Shown: positions 12,386 to 21,007 of the stretch, one piece after another
Layout of the letters: the number at the start of each line of letters is the position of its first letter
Numbering within the stretch: the stretch's first letter is position 1
The notes under the pieces: generated by a model
Seen by the model: only the letters and a program-made list of their open reading frames with translations
Told to the model about the DNA's origin: nothing
The model's database searches: none
Source: Apolygus lucorum
Taxonomy: Eukaryota > Arthropoda > Insecta > Hemiptera > Miridae
Assembly: GCA_009739505.2 (NCBI GenBank)
Contig: CM019183.2
Span: 46,658,199 to 46,722,198 of the forward strand
DNA: 64,000 nt
Direction: 5' to 3'
Program-made: the position numbers and the translations under genes

Positions 12386-13674
12386 AATTGACATCCATGT
12401 CAGGAATCTGCCCATAGCACTTTAGTACGCAGACTGAACTACAACGGCCGTTCAACCTGGAAACTTCAGAAGACCGTCACCTTGAATAATCAAAAACGCA
12501 CTCGTCAAAATAAAGTTGGATCCGTCTTCGCTCTCGGGCCGCCCTTGAAACGAAAAGTCACCTCATTCATCACCCATCACGAGGGGAGGTGCTTCCTTTT
12601 TGATTTAAAAGGAGTCATTAAGCCTCTGATCCTTCAAGAAGTTGACTCCTTAATCCAGGGTTAACCGATCATCACGATTTCACTCTTCGTGCTCCTTCGC
12701 ATATTTCAGCTCTTCGTTCAAAAACCACAATATTCCCGTCAATAAATCCGTCTTAATTCGGCTCATAAACTGAGCGGAACGTTCAATTTTCTCGTTGTAT
12801 GATCGTGGAATTCAAAAGCGCCGCTGATACCACTTGAGCCCCTGACGGATGGTTACTCCCATTTCGGACCATCTTTCATACAAACATCGTGAGCGAGCAT
12901 AATATGTGACTTGAAAAATGATGTAGATATTCTACGAAGCGTCGTGGATCAAAACCGCTTTTCATGCAAGAAAAATGCGGAAGATGCATCTTCAAGGGAC
13001 ACCAGCAGTTGCCACTCAATCATGAAAACATGGTAGAGGGAAAAATTGGGATACAAATGTATTACAAAAATCATAAAAATGGAAACAAAAGAAAACTTCA
13101 AATAAATTTCCTCTTTTTTGACCTTATAAAGCCTAAATGATGTGGTTCAAAAATGTAGAATAAAGTAAGAAGCTTTGTATTAGTGCAGCATATCAAAAAG
13201 ATTTGGGTCTTCCAAAACCAAAATTTCCTCGATTTTGGTAAACAAAAAAATAATAAATAGATGAATTTTGGGTTTCAAGTTATCTTACTATTAGAGTATG
13301 ATACAGTGTAGGAATTTTGAATATCAGACCATCGACGTCACCCTCCTTATTTGCATAAGGTTTAAAAAGCTTTTAAAAGGTTTCAAAAAGTCTCTTTGTT
13401 GCTTTCAAATGATTTACCTGTATTCATGTAGAATAATTCTACAAATAATTGTACCGTCACATAAAAATTTTGTTCAATCATTGAACAAAATTTTTATGTG
13501 ACGGCACAAAAACCCGAGAACTTGTTGCTGCAGCATTGCTTTTTTTCCGATAGATGAAAAATCTGGCGCAGACAACTACAACTACAACTTTTCCCGGTAA
13601 AACCATTCTCCTTATTTTCGAAAATGCCTGCAGGCTTCGTCATTTTTAAATTCAACGAGAAGATCCCACTGAAA
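12386..13674. other. Gene-free host sequence with a perfect short hairpin
   Basis: No coding sequence is supported. The one structured element is a perfect inverted repeat at 13454-13504 (24-bp arms starting CCGTCACATAAAAATTTTG, 3-nt loop). Confidence 0.45.
13454..13504. repeat. Perfect 24-bp-arm hairpin
   Basis: The arm at 13454-13477 is exactly complementary to 13481-13504 with only TCA between them. No encoded product or target-site duplication was recognised. Confidence 0.85.
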
Positions 13675-13795
13675 AGCACTGCAAACTATTACACAGAGGT
13701 TCATTATTTTTCTATATAGATCACTCGTCTGCAAAGAACACGGCTTTGCCATTGTCACCACCAACCAACATGAAGAAAAACATCGGTCGCATTTC
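13675..13795 (-). mobile_element. Family B repeat, 3' part, split by an insertion
   Basis: On the minus strand this carries the end of family B (CGATGTTTTTCTTCATGTTGG through to the TTTGCAG end). The matching 5' part lies at 29375-29767 in the same orientation. The two parts would adjoin if 13796-29374 were removed, so one copy has been split. Confidence 0.6.
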
Positions 13796-14757
13796 AGGGC
13801 CGGTTTCACCAACAATCCATTAACTCCGTTCGACGAAAACTGCGTTTAAAGTAAACTGAGATTGATCTCCAGTCAAAATTTGTTTCGGTTTCACCAAGTT
13901 GAACGGGTTCTCAGGAACGGCGTTTTCGTTGATCTCTGGTAAACTTCTTCTTCACCATCGAAGCATCGAAAATCGTCGTACAACTCTGATCTGGAAGGTG
14001 ATACGAGAGATAACGACATTGTTTTGTGACAGTTTTCCCGCAGAATCACTTTTTCGATAGTTATGACTTCATTCAATCCGCGATATTTCATCAATACGTC
14101 AACTATCCTCTTTCAGCGCTATAATTTGTGTTGTTCATGAGTTCATTATGATTGTTGGAGTTCAGATTTTCGATTGGACGTCTACCTACTTCATCAACGT
14201 GAGTACATTTACCTACTTTTATCCCTGGTGATTCCCTCTTCCAGGCTCTCTGGGTTTTTCTACAAATGTGCCTTACTGCATGACTCCTAGACCATATAGG
14301 CATCTACTCACCGTTACTTTCAACTACTCTGAGCTACCTAGTAGACATAGCTAACTGCTTAATAATGTGCGGATGCAAATTTTTGTTTCAGATTTTGGAT
14401 AACAGGCTACGAACTGTGTGACGTATTTTCTGAACAAATAAGGTGAATTTCATTCTTCATGTCATGAAAACCCATTATCACTTCAGCATTCATGAAATAC
14501 TACTACGATCGGTACTTGTGTGAAATTCTATGTACGCATTTTATAAGAATGAATGAATTAAAATTATAATTATTGTATTCAATAAAACGTGATACGTATG
14601 AATTGATTTGTTCATCTGCCTACACATTTCTCCAAGTCAATCTTATGTTGCAACAAATCGGTTCTTTTTTCTCCTACCTACCTATGCTGATTATGGTGCA
14701 AACAAAAATAAATTCGTAGGTAAATAATAAAGAAAAGAATTTTCGGCATAATTGTTT
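13796..14757. mobile_element. Left part of a GGCCGGTTTCACC-ended element, interrupted by the Polinton
   Basis: The left end reads AGGGCCGGTTTCACCAACA (13796-13814) and its exact inverted complement is at 29356-29374. No transposase motif is seen in the left 960 bp or the right 640 bp, so this would be a non-autonomous element of about 1.6 kb. The Polinton lies inside it. I inferred the pairing from the termini only. Confidence 0.5.
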
Positions 14758-14763
14758 GAGATA
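14758..14763. other. Polinton target-site duplication, left copy
   Basis: GAGATA directly precedes the terminal AGTAGAAG of the element and is repeated exactly after its right end at 28716-28721. Six base pairs is the duplication length known for Polintons. Confidence 0.85.
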
Positions 14764-15155
14764 AGTAGAAGAAGGAGGGGGGGTTCTTCCTGTCAAAAAT
14801 TGCCCCCCCACACCTATATACAAAGAGGGGGGGTTTCCTGTCAAAAAATTGCCCCTCACACGTATATACCATGAGGGGGGGTATTTCCTGTCAATCAAAA
14901 AAGAAAATTAGCCCCCCTCACACAAGTGGGTTTTCCACCCCCTCAACAAAAAAACCCCCCCTCAGTCCTAGGCCTCTCACCAAAAAATCCCCCTCAAGAC
15001 GAATCCTCCCCTCAGGGTTAAAATTAAGGTAAAGAAATCATTTTCTACTCACGTTTTCAATTCGCAGTCGGATCTCTTCAATTCCTTCCAGAGCTGGCGC
15101 GCAGGACTGACGACGACGAAGTTGGCGACCTCTCAAACAAACGTGCCAATTTGGT
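14764..15155 (+). repeat. Polinton left terminal inverted repeat (outer, near-identical part)
   Basis: This matches 28327-28715 in inverted orientation with few differences, ending at ACGTGCNAATTTGGT. Diverged inverted similarity resumes further in: CTTAGCGTTATGTGCGTACT near 15519-15538 matches the complement of about 27800-27840. The full TIR therefore seems to be about 0.8 kb on the left with internal rearrangement. Confidence 0.9.
14777..14935. repeat. Three tandem units of about 50 bp inside the left TIR
   Basis: Three successive units share AGGGGGGGTTTCCTGTCAA followed by ATTGCCCC, CACAC and a TATATAC core. The same array lies in inverted orientation in the right TIR (about 28543-28704). 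Iterated TIR units could be protein-binding sites, but this is inference. Confidence 0.65.
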
Positions 15156-15193
15156 GAATGGGAATAATAAACATTCCTCAAATTGGCACGTTT
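15139..15193. repeat. TIR-associated hairpin 1
   Basis: AAACGTGCCAATTTG at 15139-15153 is exactly complementary to 15179-15193 across a 25-nt loop. The same hairpin recurs at 15433-15487 and, with one compensated change, at 27861-27918. Confidence 0.85.
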
Positions 15194-15432
15194 ATTATTA
15201 GATCGTTTGTAAATTTTCAAATTGGAGTTATCAACATAATACGGTATAGGAAAGTGGAGGGAGTCGTCCCCATTTCTATGTCCCAGAACTCTACACGGTA
15301 GAAAAAATCTTCATCGCATAACGAGGTAAGTAAATTATTTACTCACGTTTTAATTTGCAGGCACGATTCTCTTCACATTTTTTCCGATCGAGGCTGCAGT
15401 ACTGACTGTAACGAAGTTGGTAACCTTTCAAA

Positions 15433-15487
15433 AAACGTGCCAATTTGGTGAATGGGAATAATAAACATTCCTCAAATTGGCACGTTT
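15433..15487. repeat. TIR-associated hairpin 2
   Basis: Same 15-bp arms and nearly the same loop as hairpin 1, 294 bp further inward. The repeated structure marks a duplicated segment of the TIR. Confidence 0.85.
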
Positions 15488-15673
15488 GTTATTCGGTCGT
15501 TTATTTCTCCAAAAAACTTAGCGTTATGTGCGTACTTAGCTTAATTACGAACTAATTACCTTCTAAGATACATAAGTTCATGTACTTTTTAGACCACCCT
15601 CTAACATGTTAGGGTGGGACATTATATGGCACAACGTAAATCAGAGTGTTAAAGGGCAACTCTCACAGAGCAT

Positions 15674-15994
15674 TCAATTACAATTGGATTTTCTCAACTT
15701 ATAAATTGTAAAATACAATCCAGACACCCCAACTAAAACTATAAATGTTTGAACGAAGCCAGAAATTAAAATTGCCAAAGTTGGATCTGGGTTGGTTTCA
15801 CGCAACAAGGATTCGGGCAATTTAGAACATATATATTCGGGTAAATTTTCTTTGGAAATATCGCACGTTGTAGCGTTAAAAATACCCAACGCTTCAAAAA
15901 ACAGCAAACATGCCGCTTGTATCGGATTGAACGGGATTTGTGTTTTTAACAAGTAAAACCCCGACAAAAGACAAGATGATGGGTGAGCACTCAT
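15674..15994 (-). CDS. Small membrane protein of the Polinton (unknown function)
   Basis: A 106-residue protein starting MSAHPSS. It has an N-terminal hydrophobic stretch around residues 25-40 and a clear C-terminal transmembrane segment around residues 73-97 (LAILISGFVQTFIVLVGVSG), followed by a short basic tail. Its ATG overlaps the stop of the upstream gene as TAATG, which suggests coupled expression from one transcript. It is the last gene of the leftward block. Small membrane proteins occur in large DNA transposons and their viral relatives, but I do not recognise this one and assign no function. Confidence 0.65.
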   Translation of the reverse strand: MSAHPSSCLLSGFYLLKTQIPFNPIQAACLLFFEALGIFNATTCDISKENLPEYICSKLPESLLRETNPDPTLAILISGFVQTFIVLVGVSGLYFTIYKLRKSNCN

Positions 15995-16569
15995 TATTCT
16001 ATCTCATTATAAAATCCTAGACGTTCTGCTTTTATAGCCGGTGGTTCTTGGTTAGAATAATTTTCCTGCACATTATTGCACGGTTTTAATAGACGTTGAG
16101 GCGTTAGAAGGGGAAATCTGAAATCTATAATCTGGCTTGTAGATGTTTGAGTGTCTGCATCTTGCACTGGATGCGATAACATCGCTAATTTATTTAGGAT
16201 TTCGTCAATTCTAGGAAGCTGTTCCTTTATGCGTTTAACATCGGCTAAGGTTAATTGTATAGATCGCGGTTTTGTTACTGTTAGCTGGTTGAACCAGTTT
16301 GAACAATACGAAATGGTTATTTTACCGCGAGAATCAACCGATCCCTCAAAATTGTCCCCTTTAAAAAACTTGGTCGTTTTTAAATGTAATTTGTAAGTGC
16401 CGATGTGATCTTTTAACAAAGTCCAATCGTTTACAGACATAAAAAAAGGTTTTCTAACCTTGTCAATTACAAATTTAAGTATTGGAATACCAACGTCGTT
16501 CAAACCTACTATTAAATTAGAGTAGTTATTTATTTTAAAATTCGTAGCGAGTCCTACAGGCGAATCCAT
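15994..16569 (-). CDS. Polinton protein, possibly PC4-like ssDNA-binding fold
   Basis: A 191-residue protein starting MDSPVGLATNF. I chose this ATG because the longer frame to 16593 begins only with GTG. Residues 85-135 run as a beta-rich stretch with aromatic residues (ITISYCSNWFNQL), then KPRSIQLT and an amphipathic helix VKRIKEQLPRIDEILNKL. That order and spacing resembles the C-terminal domain of PC4/Sub1 single-strand DNA-binding cofactors, where a strand-turn layer is followed by a helix with LKEQI..ID..I. The resemblance is by eye. The N- and C-terminal regions are unrecognised. It lies between the Cys-rich gene and the membrane protein gene. Confidence 0.6.
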   Translation of the reverse strand: MDSPVGLATNFKINNYSNLIVGLNDVGIPILKFVIDKVRKPFFMSVNDWTLLKDHIGTYKLHLKTTKFFKGDNFEGSVDSRGKITISYCSNWFNQLTVTKPRSIQLTLADVKRIKEQLPRIDEILNKLAMLSHPVQDADTQTSTSQIIDFRFPLLTPQRLLKPCNNVQENYSNQEPPAIKAERLGFYNEIE

Positions 16570-16682
16570 GTTCAAACCCCAGATACACAGCACCCCGTCT
16601 GAAAAGCTTTGTTAAAAAACGCTTATGTAGTTTAATGTAAGTTAGTTTTTTTGATAAATTATAAAAATTGCATTATAAAATC

Positions 16683-16919
16683 CTATTCGTTCCACAAGTC
16701 GATTTCTTTTTTCCGATCTTCTAACCCCAAGTGTACATTTTGGCAAGAACAACGACAAACTCTTGCAAAGTAACATCTATCACATATGTTATCAAACGTA
16801 TAATCATCGTATTCGTAGGAAAGTACAAGGCATTTGTCCGGACAACAGTAAACCAAATTATCGCTACTATGTTCAGTGTCTTGACCGGCAAACGGATCAA
16901 TTTTAAGAGTATGTTCCAT
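16683..16919 (-). CDS. Small Cys-rich protein
   Basis: A 78-residue acidic protein starting MEHTLKID. The longer frame upstream runs into the GC-rich repeat and begins with a proline run that is probably not coding. The protein contains YCCPDKC, then NICDRCYFARVCRCSC, at least nine cysteines in paired spacing that would suit zinc binding or a disulphide-rich fold. No known family is recognised. It sits just downstream of the integrase gene and upstream of the PC4-like gene on the same strand. Function unknown. Confidence 0.55.
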   Translation of the reverse strand: MEHTLKIDPFAGQDTEHSSDNLVYCCPDKCLVLSYEYDDYTFDNICDRCYFARVCRCSCQNVHLGLEDRKKEIDLWNE

Positions 16920-16984
16920 TTTGAACCTTACTTGGTGATGATGAGAAGGCAAAGCAGATATCTGGTCAACTGTGCCTAATCCGC

Positions 16985-17345
16985 ATTTTGGGGGCTCGTT
17001 ATATCGCGGGCAGACAGCCCCCCTACTTTGAGACAAAAGTTGCAAAATTTGGGGGGGAGGAGGAGGTGGTGGAAGGGAGGTGGAGGGGTTATTCTTTGCC
17101 AGGGGATTGTTCACGCTCCCCTCCTCCTCCTCCTTCCCTCACTCCTTCTCGCGCCCCTCGCTCGACGTCCGGGGTGGGGTGTGTGGGGGGGTCGGTCTCT
17201 GGTTCACGCTCCCCTCCTCCTCCTCCTTCCCTCCTTCTGTGCCAAAGTTGCAAAATTTGGCGGGCGGGATTCCTCCCCACCGCCTTCCTCCTTCCGGGCC
17301 CCTCGCTCGACGCCAGGGGTGTGGTGTGCGGGCGACCTTGAACTT
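16985..17345. repeat. GC-rich duplicated spacer within the Polinton
   Basis: Two diverged tandem copies share AAAGTTGCAAAATTTGG, GGTTCACGCTCCCCTCCTCC and CCCCTCGCTCGACG. The segment is strikingly rich in G on one side and C on the other, unlike the AT-rich genes around it. Several open frames on both strands cross it, but they encode only low-complexity Pro/Ser/Gly/Arg and I treat them as artefacts. It separates the 3' end of the integrase gene from the Cys-rich gene. Confidence 0.7.
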
Positions 17346-17458
17346 TTTCGTGCGTCTTGCACCGTGTTATGCAATGCAACAGATCCAATGCCGCAGACAG
17401 ACCTACCCAGTTTCAAATACGTGTCAAGGTTTTAATTTCGCGCGTTTGAGGTCGCAAC

Positions 17459-18385
17459 TTAGGCAATTTGGTTTTTGTCGACCCAAGAATCGTAAGATTT
17501 ATCAAAACCTAACCAGCGTACGAGCAATTTATTGTTTTTGCGTTTAAGGACTTTATCGATTAAATAAGTCGTAGGAAAATTCGTTTTTTTCAACTCCTGA
17601 GTATAAAACCGTCCTTTAATTGGTTCGTCGGTATAAAAATCCCGTAAATAATAGGAAGGTACGGGCTCGTTGCGAATCCCGTCAATTTTATACAACCGTG
17701 TGGTCCAATTTGGCAAATACGTTTTATAAAATGTACCTTTTAGTTTCGAAATTCGCACAACGTCGCCAATTTTGAACACAATTTTTAATCTTTTCTGTCT
17801 AGTTGGAAAAAGTTTTTTTAATATTAGCGACTCGTGTTTTTTTGTGACGTCTGCTGGAGCCATGCCAATGGACCGATGGATCCTGTTATTATAAATTTCG
17901 GAGATTTTAGGGAGCAATTTACTCCACGCGTGGTTCCCAGTGGCCGAGGCTAATTCGTACATAATTTGTTTTATCGATCTGTTAGCTCGTTCTATTATAG
18001 CGGCCTTTTTTTCCGAGTGGGTAAAATAAAGCTTGATTCCTCGTTTTTTTAAAATTGCAGAAACGTCCTTGTTCCAAAATTCTGTTCCTTTATCTGCCTG
18101 GATCAGTCTTGGTACAAATTTGCTTTCTGCGAATATTTCTTCTAATCTTTTAGCCACTTCCTGACCGCGCTTTGAAGTTAGTGGTCTAAGAAAAACCCGT
18201 TTTGAACCGGCATCTATAGCCGTCAAAATAAATTTGAATTTTCCGTCCTTGAAGTTGGTAAGGTCGGCGAGGTCAATTTGCCAAAGATCGTTAAAAACGT
18301 GTTTCACGATAATTTTAGCGCGCGGGTAATTTTTTCGCGCCGGTCCGTGTATTTCAGCGGCGAGACTAGCCTGAACTTTACTCAT
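17459..18385 (-). CDS. Polinton integrase with C-terminal chromodomain
   Basis: A 308-residue retroviral-type integrase. I chose the ATG at 18385, the first in frame; it lies 44 bp after the capsid gene stop. The start resembles Polinton integrases (IHGPARKNYPRAKIIVK). The RNase H-like catalytic core has WQIDLADL (Asp38), LIQADKGTEFWN (Asp98) and KAAIIERANRSIKQ (Glu132), the D,D,E triad. A C-terminal chromodomain is clear (YLIDKVLKRK, LLVRWLGFDKSYDSWVD) around residues 270-306. No N-terminal HHCC zinc motif is visible. It should cut and join the element ends, making the 6-bp duplication seen. The frame is intact. Confidence 0.95.
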   Translation of the reverse strand: MSKVQASLAAEIHGPARKNYPRAKIIVKHVFNDLWQIDLADLTNFKDGKFKFILTAIDAGSKRVFLRPLTSKRGQEVAKRLEEIFAESKFVPRLIQADKGTEFWNKDVSAILKKRGIKLYFTHSEKKAAIIERANRSIKQIMYELASATGNHAWSKLLPKISEIYNNRIHRSIGMAPADVTKKHESLILKKLFPTRQKRLKIVFKIGDVVRISKLKGTFYKTYLPNWTTRLYKIDGIRNEPVPSYYLRDFYTDEPIKGRFYTQELKKTNFPTTYLIDKVLKRKNNKLLVRWLGFDKSYDSWVDKNQIA

Positions 18386-18429
18386 CGTGGTTTCGTCGAA
18401 TGAGCGATACTCGGTCTTGCCGGCACCTT

Positions 18430-19671
18430 TTATGAGCGAATAGTTGTTCCAGATACGGGTTGATAAGACAAGACGGCTTCTGAAAGTAACAAAGCGACGC
18501 AACTAGTGTTTTCAGGGAGGTTTTTAGAGAATTTTAAAACTAGGCGGACGTCGACGGACGCCGTGGATTTTATATTTTCCTTAACACGACTGCAATCAAT
18601 CACGCAAAGTGGGTGGGACGTCAAAGTACCTCGTTTCATCAACGGCGAAGGACTTTTTCCGTTGTAATACGAAGTTTGAAATTCTGCGTACGAATTGTAC
18701 AGTTCTTCCGTAATTTTTTTGTCAATGTCCAAGAAATTCTCTTGGTGAGGGAAAACCTCTTCATTCAAATAAAGGCGCGCTGATTTCAAAGGCACGCTGG
18801 CGGGGAGCGATAAATTTTTGTCGATTTTATTTTTCTGATCGACGTAAAACGCTACAATGACGTATCTTGGTCTAGCCGATTGACTCGTCACTCTTAAATT
18901 CCAATTAATTTCGCTCGTTGAGCCCAACGCGGGGTTTTCAATTAAATTCCACGTTCGAAAGGGTATCACAAAAGTCGGGTCCCTCAAAAGGCGCTTGTAT
19001 AACTGCGTTTTTGCTAAATCGCCCAATTTAAGCTGTGGCACGTGCCAACTGACGCGCGTTAGTGTCACTGAAGAGTTTTTATCGTCGGGGGTTCCGATTA
19101 AAGCGTTAAAATCGGACGGGGCTCTCGTTAAAATTAGTTCTTGAGAAGTATTGACCAAAACATTATTTAAATCTTCCGCGAACCCCAGCACGTCTCGAAG
19201 TTTAATTACGGACGTAAACGGCACACTACCGCTCGAGTCTGCGGTTCCAAACAGACAATTGGGAGCTTTATCTTTATTGGTCTCGTTCGGATCGCTGAAT
19301 CCAGTATTTTCCAACACGGGCAAATCGCTGGGTGATTTTGAGACGAGAGCCTTCAAAGTCGCTGCAATACCGGGTGATTTTACACTGTCAATTTCCGTTT
19401 GATTAATTTTGTAAATTATTGAGTCAAAAAGATGTAAAATTCCGTTTGATATCAGAGACGGTGCCACAGCGCCAGTTCCCTTGTTAATTTTCCCTTCTAT
19501 ACGAATCCAAGATGCGCCAGTATCTGTCAAACTGTCTGCCTGGTTTAAAAGTATTCTAATTTCGTTGTTATAATCAAAATTTGTAACGTACGGAAGATGC
19601 GCTATTGTCACGTAAGACTCGATTGAATCATCAAACGACGATTCTTCGTTAAAGTCCAAAAGACCCGCCAT
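18430..19671 (-). CDS. Polinton major capsid protein (double jelly-roll)
   Basis: A 413-residue protein starting MAGLLDFNEE. The N-terminal part resembles the first jelly roll of Polinton capsid proteins (NNEIRILLNQAD, SWIRIEGKI). The C-terminal part has the most characteristic block: RPRYVIVAFY, then SARLYLNEEVFPHQ, ELYNSYAEFQTSYYNG, PLCVIDCSR, and SVDVRLVLKFSKNLPENTSC. This arrangement is typical of the DJR-like domain of Polinton and adintovirus-type elements. The usual protein is longer, so it may be a compact version. Known role: forms hexon-like trimers of an icosahedral shell. The neighbouring minor capsid, protease and ATPase genes support this. A TATA-like box lies 110 bp upstream. 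Confidence 0.85.
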   Translation of the reverse strand: MAGLLDFNEESSFDDSIESYVTIAHLPYVTNFDYNNEIRILLNQADSLTDTGASWIRIEGKINKGTGAVAPSLISNGILHLFDSIIYKINQTEIDSVKSPGIAATLKALVSKSPSDLPVLENTGFSDPNETNKDKAPNCLFGTADSSGSVPFTSVIKLRDVLGFAEDLNNVLVNTSQELILTRAPSDFNALIGTPDDKNSSVTLTRVSWHVPQLKLGDLAKTQLYKRLLRDPTFVIPFRTWNLIENPALGSTSEINWNLRVTSQSARPRYVIVAFYVDQKNKIDKNLSLPASVPLKSARLYLNEEVFPHQENFLDIDKKITEELYNSYAEFQTSYYNGKSPSPLMKRGTLTSHPLCVIDCSRVKENIKSTASVDVRLVLKFSKNLPENTSCVALLLSEAVLSYQPVSGTTIRS

Positions 19672-19831
19672 GTCTTTTTACCAAAAAACCCAAGGATTTT
19701 AAAAAAGCTATATTTTTCAAAGTTAACGGTTTGTTGGATCGAGTCCAATTGTTTAATGAATTTTTCGAACGAGAGTCGTACGTTTTATACTCTCTGGACG
19801 ATGCGAATCGGTTCGTAAAGACTAGCCCCAT
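19649..19831 (-). CDS. Possible small protein upstream of the capsid gene
   Basis: A 60-residue frame between the minor and major capsid genes, overlapping the capsid start by 23 bp. Its second half contains SNKPLTLKNIAFLKSLGFLV, which reminds me of short conserved peptides of the form LT..N..FL.SLGF near capsid genes in related elements. That is a recollection, not a match I can show. The putative TATA box of the capsid gene lies within it, so it may be non-coding leader. Confidence 0.3.
   Translation of the reverse strand: MGLVFTNRFASSREYKTYDSRSKNSLNNWTRSNKPLTLKNIAFLKSLGFLVKRHGGSFGL
19782..19789 (-). promoter_or_regulatory. TATA-like box upstream of the capsid gene
   Basis: On the minus strand TATAAAAC lies about 110 bp before the capsid ATG, leaving an AT-rich leader. 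It resembles the TATAAAAG boxes before two rightward genes of the element. Confidence 0.4.
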
Positions 19832-19874
19832 GTCAGAATTTCAAATGCGATTATGCGAGGAGGCGGCGGACATT

Positions 19875-20624
19875 TTATAATCTAGCTATGTGTATCACCG
19901 CCGTAATATCCTCTTCCATGTTATCGAGTAATCCGTCCTCCTCGTCAGTCAATCTTAATTCTAGGTATTCGATTTTTGAGACGTTTAATTCGTAGTAGAG
20001 CGGATTCGCGATGTTGAGTGTAATTTTGAAAAAGGGATCAACGTCTGGCACGAAAGCGTAAATGACGTTCGATTGAGTTTGGTTAAAAAATGAACCCCTC
20101 GCAATATTTAACGAGACGTTGAGCGATTTGAACGGTTGAATCGCAGCCGCGTAACTTCCCGTAGTAGCCACGTGCGGTTTAATCACGGTTTTTTTATCGA
20201 ACCCAAACAATTTGTACATACTGCCCGGGTGATCGAAATTAATTTCAAAACCAGAGCTAATTACGACTTTGGCTGTTCGTTCGTCTAAATGAAATTTAAT
20301 CTTGTAATCCTTGGGGTTAATATCTTCCGCACTTCCCGAGGCCTTACGTATTTCTAGTTGATGGTTTAGAAACTTTTGCAAATACTCAAAGATCGTTTTG
20401 AAATCGTAAATACCGGTAGCAAAGATACATTTTTCCGAGAAATCCGAAAACCAAACGGCGTTGTTAATCCCTTCTCGTATATTTGGAAAATTATTATAGG
20501 TGTAAAGCCCCAGTAAAGCGACGCCATATTTGTAATCTGGATCTAATTCTATGGGTGGGAAATACGTCTGCGCGACCTTACACGAATCTCCATGCAGAAC
20601 AATTCCAACTGCTTGAGAGGACAT
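19875..20624 (-). CDS. Polinton minor capsid (penton-type) protein
   Basis: A 249-residue protein starting MSSQAVGIVLHG. The first in-frame ATG is used; the open frame upstream starts only with TTG. The features are those of the single jelly-roll minor capsid protein of Polintons: YFPPIELDPDYKYGVALLGL followed by TYNNFPNI near the start, a GIYDFKTIFEYLQKFL block matching the GSYEI..I..YL segment, SMYKLFGF, and a C-terminal end (DGLLDNMEEDITAVIHI) like the D..G..ITI.LHI end of the family. Its start overlaps the protease gene end by 76 bp. Expected role: pentameric vertex protein. Confidence 0.75.
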   Translation of the reverse strand: MSSQAVGIVLHGDSCKVAQTYFPPIELDPDYKYGVALLGLYTYNNFPNIREGINNAVWFSDFSEKCIFATGIYDFKTIFEYLQKFLNHQLEIRKASGSAEDINPKDYKIKFHLDERTAKVVISSGFEINFDHPGSMYKLFGFDKKTVIKPHVATTGSYAAAIQPFKSLNVSLNIARGSFFNQTQSNVIYAFVPDVDPFFKITLNIANPLYYELNVSKIEYLELRLTDEEDGLLDNMEEDITAVIHIARL

Positions 20625-21007
20625 TGTAAACTTTTCAACACCAAGATCGAGAGATGTCCGCAATGGAAGCAGGACTGATCAATGTTTTGGTTCACAATCA
20701 AATTATAAAGGATTCGATCTCCCCTTAATGCGCTGAATACTTCTATCGGAGGTTGCATCCCGAACGCGTCGTAATAAAACGTCACACCCGGGGAAATGGC
20801 AGATATACCGCACCAGTGAGTCCCTGGTCCCATAGAATCGTCTAAATTTAAAATCAATTCGGATTTTGGGGGAATTTTACCGATATTTTTCAATTCGTCC
20901 CGACTAAAAACTCCCAAAAATTTTCGACCTCTTGTCGGGTATTTCTCGAAAAAATTTACAATATCGGTCGAAGTCAAGGGATGTTCTGGAAGTTTGCTGG
21001 CTAACAT
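20549..21007 (-). CDS. Adenain-like maturation cysteine protease
   Basis: A 152-residue Ulp1/adenain-fold protease. The start is the ATG at 21007, which overlaps the preceding stop as ATGTTAG; the frame is open further upstream but has no ATG there. LTSTDIVNFFEKYP and FLGVFSRDEL form the usual N-terminal part. Catalytic residues visible are His64 (GPGTHWCGI), Asp80 (YYDAFG), a Gln at 107 or 111, and Cys116 (FHCGHLS). In adenoviruses and Polintons this enzyme processes capsid and core proteins during virion maturation. It is placed between the core protein and minor capsid genes. Confidence 0.9.
   Translation of the reverse strand: MLASKLPEHPLTSTDIVNFFEKYPTRGRKFLGVFSRDELKNIGKIPPKSELILNLDDSMGPGTHWCGISAISPGVTFYYDAFGMQPPIEVFSALRGDRILYNLIVNQNIDQSCFHCGHLSILVLKSLQCPLKQLELFCMEIRVRSRRRISHP

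Noticed and set aside
16988..17547. Several long overlapping frames on both strands
   Set aside because: They lie in the GC-rich duplicated spacer and over the 3' end of the integrase gene. They encode only Pro/Ser/Arg/Gly-rich low-complexity sequence and open equally on both strands.
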